From: Epiperipatus broadwayi | Lineage: Eukaryota; Onychophora; Udeonychophora; Euonychophora; Peripatidae | Assembly: GCA_028023455.1 (NCBI GenBank) | Contig: JAQFVV010012422.1 | Location: 9,520,337 to 9,584,336 of the forward strand | Direction: 5' to 3' | Length of the DNA stretch: 64,000 nt | Shown: positions 58,589 through 64,000 of the stretch, piece by piece | Numbering within the stretch: position 1 is the stretch's first letter | Layout of the letters: every line of letters starts with the position of its first letter | Translations under genes and position numbers: made by a program | The notes under the pieces: model-generated | The model's database searches: none | What the model saw: the letters and a program-made list of their open reading frames with translations, nothing else | What the model was told of the DNA's origin: nothing

Positions 58589-61500
58589 CTATCCTTAAAA
58601 TATCAAAGGGGATTTTACTGAACTCTATGGGTAGTGCATCAATCAATAAAAGACTTATGACTTGAATATATAATCAAAATTATACTACTATTTTATATTT
58701 ATGTTTCTTAATACTTACTATTAAACTAATGTTGTTATTTAATTGTAGTTAGGTTTGGTACTTCCAAATAAATAATTCATAATCTAATTCCTCATAATTT
58801 TATAATATTATCAATGACTCATGTGATCAAGACAGCTTGCAGTAAGTTAAAATCTCTTTTAAGAAGTATGTTCTAAAATAATGGTTATATTGGTCTATGC
58901 TGGATTCATTTCTTATTGCAATTTCAAACAGTACATTTTGAGTTCATGTGATGTAGTGGCAATACCTCTCACAAAAGAAGTGCAACATTTAATACTTAAA
59001 TAACTTAAAACAACAACTTTAATCATATTATTTACAAAAAATATAATATACATTTTAACTAATAAGCAATGTGAAATAATAATAGTAATGAGGTTATATA
59101 CCTACATAACAGTAGTAACACTATAAACAATTACAAAATAATTAGTAATTTAGATATTTACATTACACAAAAAATAATATCTTTCCCTAGGATAGGGTGC
59201 TGTTGTGATGTTTATCTTTATATATTTTTGTTCTAGATATCACAATTCACATATTTTCATTAGATAATCATTTCTTCTTTGTTTCTTTCCCTTTACAGTT
59301 ATTAATTCCTTATAAGTCCGATTTTCAATTATAAAGACAAAATGGAAACTTAAATCATTATATTTTGGCTTTAATACAATACTCTCATTATAATACAGTG
59401 AAATGTGTCACCTTTTGTTTATTTTTTAGATTTCATGATATTCATTCTTTGATTTTTATTTATTATTATTTTTTTCAAAAAATATAACAAATCACTAATT
59501 AGTTTTCGATCTCAAATTCCATTGTCCTATAATTTTATTCTTAACTTATATACTAAAATCCAACCAATTAGAATTTTATGCTGTGGATTATTAAATCTGA
59601 ACCTTTATATCTTCCTACAATAATTTTCATCTACAATTTACGAGAGCCAGCTAAGTGTTAATAGACCGCTCTTTTGTGTATCTTAAATACAATACTTACC
59701 TTTGCTTTAACCAACAACTTAATTATTATCTTCATATTTCTAACTTATATTTGTTTACTAACTTTCTTATAACTATTGTCTTATACAAATTGCAAAATAA
59801 AATTACTAATAATTCCATATAACTATATTAAATTGTTCTTCGTAAAACATAAGATCAAATTTAAAATATCGTTTCTCATTTTCAATATTATATGTTTACA
59901 CAAATCCTTTCCTTATTCAGAACATAGATATTGTTAACGACTCTTATGCTATATTTCGTTAACTATGACATCAATCATATTTATTTATTTTAATTCTCTA
60001 ACAATATTTATAAACAAAAATTAAAAAAACATACCTTTCAAAATAATTAATGACCTAAATAATGAAATTAAATCCATTATTAATCTCATTATCTATGGGT
60101 GTACCTCCCCTATTGTAATAACAACTATGCTTAGCATATAAAATTAACATATATACAATTATTATGTGCAAGCATTTTTTCCTTCTAAAATACAAGTTTC
60201 TAAAACAAAATCTTGAACTCTTACCCTATTTGTTCCCCTTCGAAGATTATTATAATTCTAAAATTCATATGACATTGTGATTGACGATGTAGCAATTCTT
60301 TTTTTCTTTAGTAATTAAAAACTATCTGTGAATTGCCTTATCTGTTCAATTGGAATGCTCCCTGAACTGGTAATAATTTGGCATTCGACTTATTCCTTGA
60401 TTTTAAAATTTATTTATTTATTTATTTTTTCTCTATTTCAGATGATAGACACTTTCATCTATGCTAGCAGACAGCTATCGTTCTGTACATGTATGCTTAT
60501 AATTTTCATCTAACACATATATCACTCAGTATAATTTCCCATTTCCTTTTTCAAACTCTACATAAAAGTGATATTCAAACTAGTACTGTTCAATGTTAAT
60601 TATTTCTCCAGTCAAAACGTCATTCAGTCAGGCATTTAGATTTATCTTTAATTATGATGTATACTTCTCCATTCATACTCAGTTTTATCCTTAGCAATTA
60701 CTAATTTAATTCTATAGATTTTTAAAAATGCATACTTAGCTCTGTCAAAGAAATTTGCATTTACTTTTATTTGTCCTTAGCTGATAATTTAACTGTGTCC
60801 TCTTATTTTGACGAATCTGATGCACGATTACTTCATTTAATCTATCTATTAAATCCAGTCTAAATACAGTACTATCAATGTTTTCCTCCAATGAGTGTAT
60901 TCTTTATAATACTTTGATATGCTTATACAATTCATTTTATATTATTTTCTTCATATAATGATTACAAGAGATTTTCAAAAACCATTAATTGCTGATTTTC
61001 TAGTAGAGATCAATTCAAATTATCTGATCATTTTAAAAACTTTATAACATATATCCTTTAGTTTATCATGGAATTAAAATCCATTATTTTTGTTTTTGTT
61101 GAAAAATAATACTATTTCAGGAATTTTAAACAAACTTTTAAGAAAAAAATCAAAACTAGTTATTTGTCTTTATGATCTGTCCTCTCCTCTCCTCCAATTT
61201 TATTGAAATACTCATCTGCATACTGTTTATTGGTTAATTTCCTCCTCCTGACTTTTAAGACATTTACTTAGTTGCAAGTATTTGATTTATTTTTAAAACT
61301 GAAAACTTTTGGTTTTGAAATATTTTTCAATAATGATAATATTTTTTTAGAAACTGAATAAAATACAATTTACTTTTTTGATTTAGATCCTGAAATTTGT
61401 AAAATGAATCTTAGTTATTTATTTTTAAACATAATTTAATATTTAACTGGAAACAATAATTGTTTTTATAATATTAAATGCGCACAGACAATAATTATCT

Positions 61501-61797
61501 ATCTAAATAATACATATTTGTTTAGAAGATTAGATTTGAACTTCACTATAATTTTAAATGATATCAACCGTTTACTTATTTGTAGCTATAATAAATTTAT
61601 GATCTTTTATGTACCTTTGTAACCAACTAGTTTATCCAGCATTTATATTCATTATATGACTTGAAATTGATTAAACCTAAGTTCAAACCTTATGATAATA
61701 TAAAATAATTATTTTTCCTAGCTTAATAAATACCAATCTTATATATAATAAAAATTTTCATCCCAATTTGTTTTATGATTGGATGTACCAATAAAAA
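58589..61797. other. AT-rich sequence, no supported gene
   Basis: Only a (TTTA)n tract near 60,408-60,428 and homopolymer runs. No exon, RNA gene or transposon recognised in about 3.2 kb. Confidence 0.5.
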
Positions 61798-61801
61798 GTG
61801 C

Positions 61802-61837
<36 letters not shown>

Positions 61838-61907
61838 CACTTCAGGTATACAGGTAAGGATATATATATATATATATATATATATAATCCTTACCTGTAT
61901 ACTGAAG
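61798..61907. repeat. Nested palindromes around two (AT)n tracts
   Basis: GTGCAC at 61,798 and 61,835 bracket the first AT tract. CTTCAGGTATACAGGTAAGG at 61,840 and CCTTACCTGTATACTGAAG ending at 61,907 are inverted around the second AT tract (61,861-61,886). The structure could extrude as a cruciform. Confidence 0.9.
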
Positions 61908-62955
61908 GATTTAGATACAATTCAGTATAAAAAGTATTCTTATTACATGCATCATCTGCAAACAAAAACATCTTGTTCAAGCAGGAATATAAGTAAAATT
62001 AATTCATTCTTGTTAAGAATTTGTCAGTTAAGAGATTATTGTTCTAAGACTTACATTCAATAGCTCTAGACAATAATCCTAAAAAACTCAATACTTCTTT
62101 TATAGTGACTAATTTATATCTTATAACTAGAGAAAACATTCATGTTAAATCTGAGCACCAAAGACTTAACCATGTCATTATATTTCCTAATGCTTTTTAG
62201 TGAGACATATGACAATATTTTCAAACTGAAAATTATTAAACTAGCTTTCTTACCAATCACCCTATATTTTGGTATTCATGCTATTTTAAACTTATTTCTA
62301 TCAAATTAATTTGGTTCAGTATGCCTATTATCTGCAACTTTATTGGATATCTTTTTACACAAATTCACACTAATAATCTCTGTCTTGTGTCTTTATTGGT
62401 GCTTTTTTTGGAAAAAAGAGTTATCTTTCCTGAAGTATTTGATAATGTGTGTACCATTTTCATGTCTCCTCTTTTAATTCAAATAATAGAATCATTACTA
62501 CAAGACAAAATATGGCTTTTCATCTTACTAACAATCTCCCAATTTAAATTTGGCATAAATCTTTATATGTCTTAGTTACAAACAATTTGTGTAAAGTAAT
62601 GAATGACCAAATATTTCAAGACTGAAAATCATCAAACAATTGGATATCACTTATATGTTTGACTCACTATTTGTTAGCAAATTAATATCAATTCTTCTGC
62701 TATTTATTATCATATATGTATTCTGGAAAACCTCTCAAAAAAATTCACTTCAATTTGAATGACAAAATGATAGTAGAATTTGTCACTCAGCTCCATCTAT
62801 GAAGGCTTCTCTTTAAACTTGTAATTTTTTAAATATATACATAAATTTTTTTTTCTTGGAAATAATAAAACGAATATCTGGAAATTATATTTTTATACTT
62901 AATAAATCCATCACTCGTATCTTTTTTTGAATGATTTGGTAATTATTTTCTCCAA
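61908..62955. other. AT-rich sequence, possible upstream part of a decayed LINE
   Basis: No motif strong enough to name. It precedes the faint LINE remains at 62.96 kb. Confidence 0.3.
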
Positions 62956-63850
62956 AAAAAAAAACTACCTTCCACAATTTTTTGATATATTAGACAATTT
63001 CTTTAGGGAGTATGATCTTGCAATTAATAAAAGTAAAACTATATTGAATATTCTTACAGATAATATATATTTTTTGTTTATTCAATAAAATCTATTTTTT
63101 CCATATCTGTCTTCTATGTGGTGCCTTAAGAATATTCTCGGGTTAATAACATTAATTTCATTTCCATATCTCTCATTTCGTGACCAAAATTTCACTTATT
63201 AACCCATTACCTTTTCAAAGATCATTTTCTGTTCTCATATAATTAAATCCATTGTTTATTTTATATAAAAAAACACTTCATTCTGCACAAAATTGCTATG
63301 TAACAAAAAATGTTTTTTTATCAGAACTGCTCAGAAAATTTTACAATTTAATGAACTATCTTTCACACATTTTCTGTTTTCATGTGCAGAGGATGATTAA
63401 TAAAATATATAAATTAGTAATATTCTAGTATTCATGAAGTTTTCTACCTTAAACTAATAGTTCACTACTCAATCACAATAAACTTATTGAAAGTATATTT
63501 AGACCATGTCTTCAATTTTGTTCAATGGTCTTAATTCCTTTTAAAAATCAAATGTTGAAATTCTTATGGCATGATTAATGAAGGTATATTAGAAAACATT
63601 CTCCCTGCTTGGTATTATCAATGACCAGAAATAAATCATTTGAAAATTTTAATTTTGGAACCTGGAGCACAAATACCAGGATTTTTCAATAAAAATCAAA
63701 CTTGTAACTATTCCCACTACTTTTTTCTTTTCCAAAAGAATAGTCGATGAAGAGAAAACAATGGAACATTTTCTATTTCACAATCTGACACTCTTCTCAA
63801 TATCAAGAATAAACAGCATTTATAGGATTTTTTCTTCTATTGGAACTACC
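62956..63850 (+). pseudogene. Very decayed LINE reverse transcriptase 3' part
   Basis: Broken plus frames read LDILDNFFREYDLAINKSKT near 62,975-63,040, fitting the region after RT motif C. Near 63,725-63,800 RIVDEEKTMEHFLFHNLTLF fits the EExxxHxLxHC C-terminal finger of LINE polyproteins, with Cys changed to Asn. The spacing between the two is reasonable for a LINE. Assignment rests on these two blocks only. Confidence 0.4.
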
Positions 63851-64000
63851 ATCTTGTAAATTTTTACTCTTTATTTTTTAAGGTATCACTCTGTCTTCAA
63901 TCTTATATTAAGGAAGCATAAATCTCTGTTTTCAGTATTGGGCTTCTCAGCATTGCTGTGGAAGTTTGTTTTTATTATTTCATTTATTATCAAAATTTAC
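63851..64000. other. AT-rich sequence to the end of the window
   Basis: Nothing recognised. Confidence 0.4.

Overview
This window is about 64 kb of very AT-rich eukaryotic DNA from an invertebrate animal. Three things point that way: two spliced laminin-type EGF exons with long introns, pure trinucleotide microsatellites, and a dense mix of metazoan retroelements (RTE-type and jockey/CR1-like LINEs, Gypsy LTR elements, Penelope-like remains, hAT remains, foldback MITEs). The sequence alone does not fix the phylum. An arthropod or another protostome is my guess. There is no prokaryotic gene organisation, and nearly every long open frame is a retroelement relic or lies inside a repeat.

Layout. 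0.2-4.5 kb: two 5'-truncated LINEs bounded by (ATT)n/(AAT)n tracts, one of them a pure 568-bp AAT tract. 4.9-10.5 kb: decayed minus-strand Gypsy elements with most of pol deleted. 10.75-12.5 kb: probable solo LTR. 12.5-13.3 kb: long inverted-repeat element. 15.8-28.0 kb: plus-strand LTR element with unusually long (about 2.6 kb) direct terminal repeats, interrupted by a minus-strand RTE LINE at 21.8-25.1 kb. 28.5-32.2 kb: a third minus-strand Gypsy element, whose RT is split by a 303-bp inverted-repeat insertion carrying a hammerhead-like fold. 33.9 and 42.4 kb: the only host coding sequence I can support, two phase-1 exons each coding one laminin EGF-like module on the plus strand. The 8.3-kb intron between them holds a clean 1,288-bp solo LTR with a 4-bp target duplication. 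43.0-45.6 kb: a Penelope-like (GIY-YIG) remnant followed by a different LINE. 45.8-46.3 kb: foldback MITE. 47.7 kb: tRNA-like sequence. 48.9-52.9 kb: plus-strand RTE carrying a 0.8-kb solo-LTR-like insertion in its 5' part. 52.9-53.3 kb: hAT transposase C-terminus. 53.2-54.24 kb: a cluster of repeat units in both orientations, two with hammerhead-like ends. 54.5-64 kb: foldbacks, another copy of the solo-LTR-like segment, AT microsatellites and one faint LINE.

Interplay. The host signal is one gene, probably a laminin chain and most likely alpha-type, read left to right. Everything else looks like insertions in or around its introns. The most interesting content is (1) hammerhead-ribozyme-like folds with a minimal two-base-pair helix III in two different repeat families, near Penelope-like remains; (2) LINEs whose both flanks are ATT/AAT microsatellite, suggesting microsatellite-directed insertion; and (3) nested insertions that allow empty-site comparison, namely the RTE with and without the LTR-like segment and the Gypsy RT with its 14-bp duplication.
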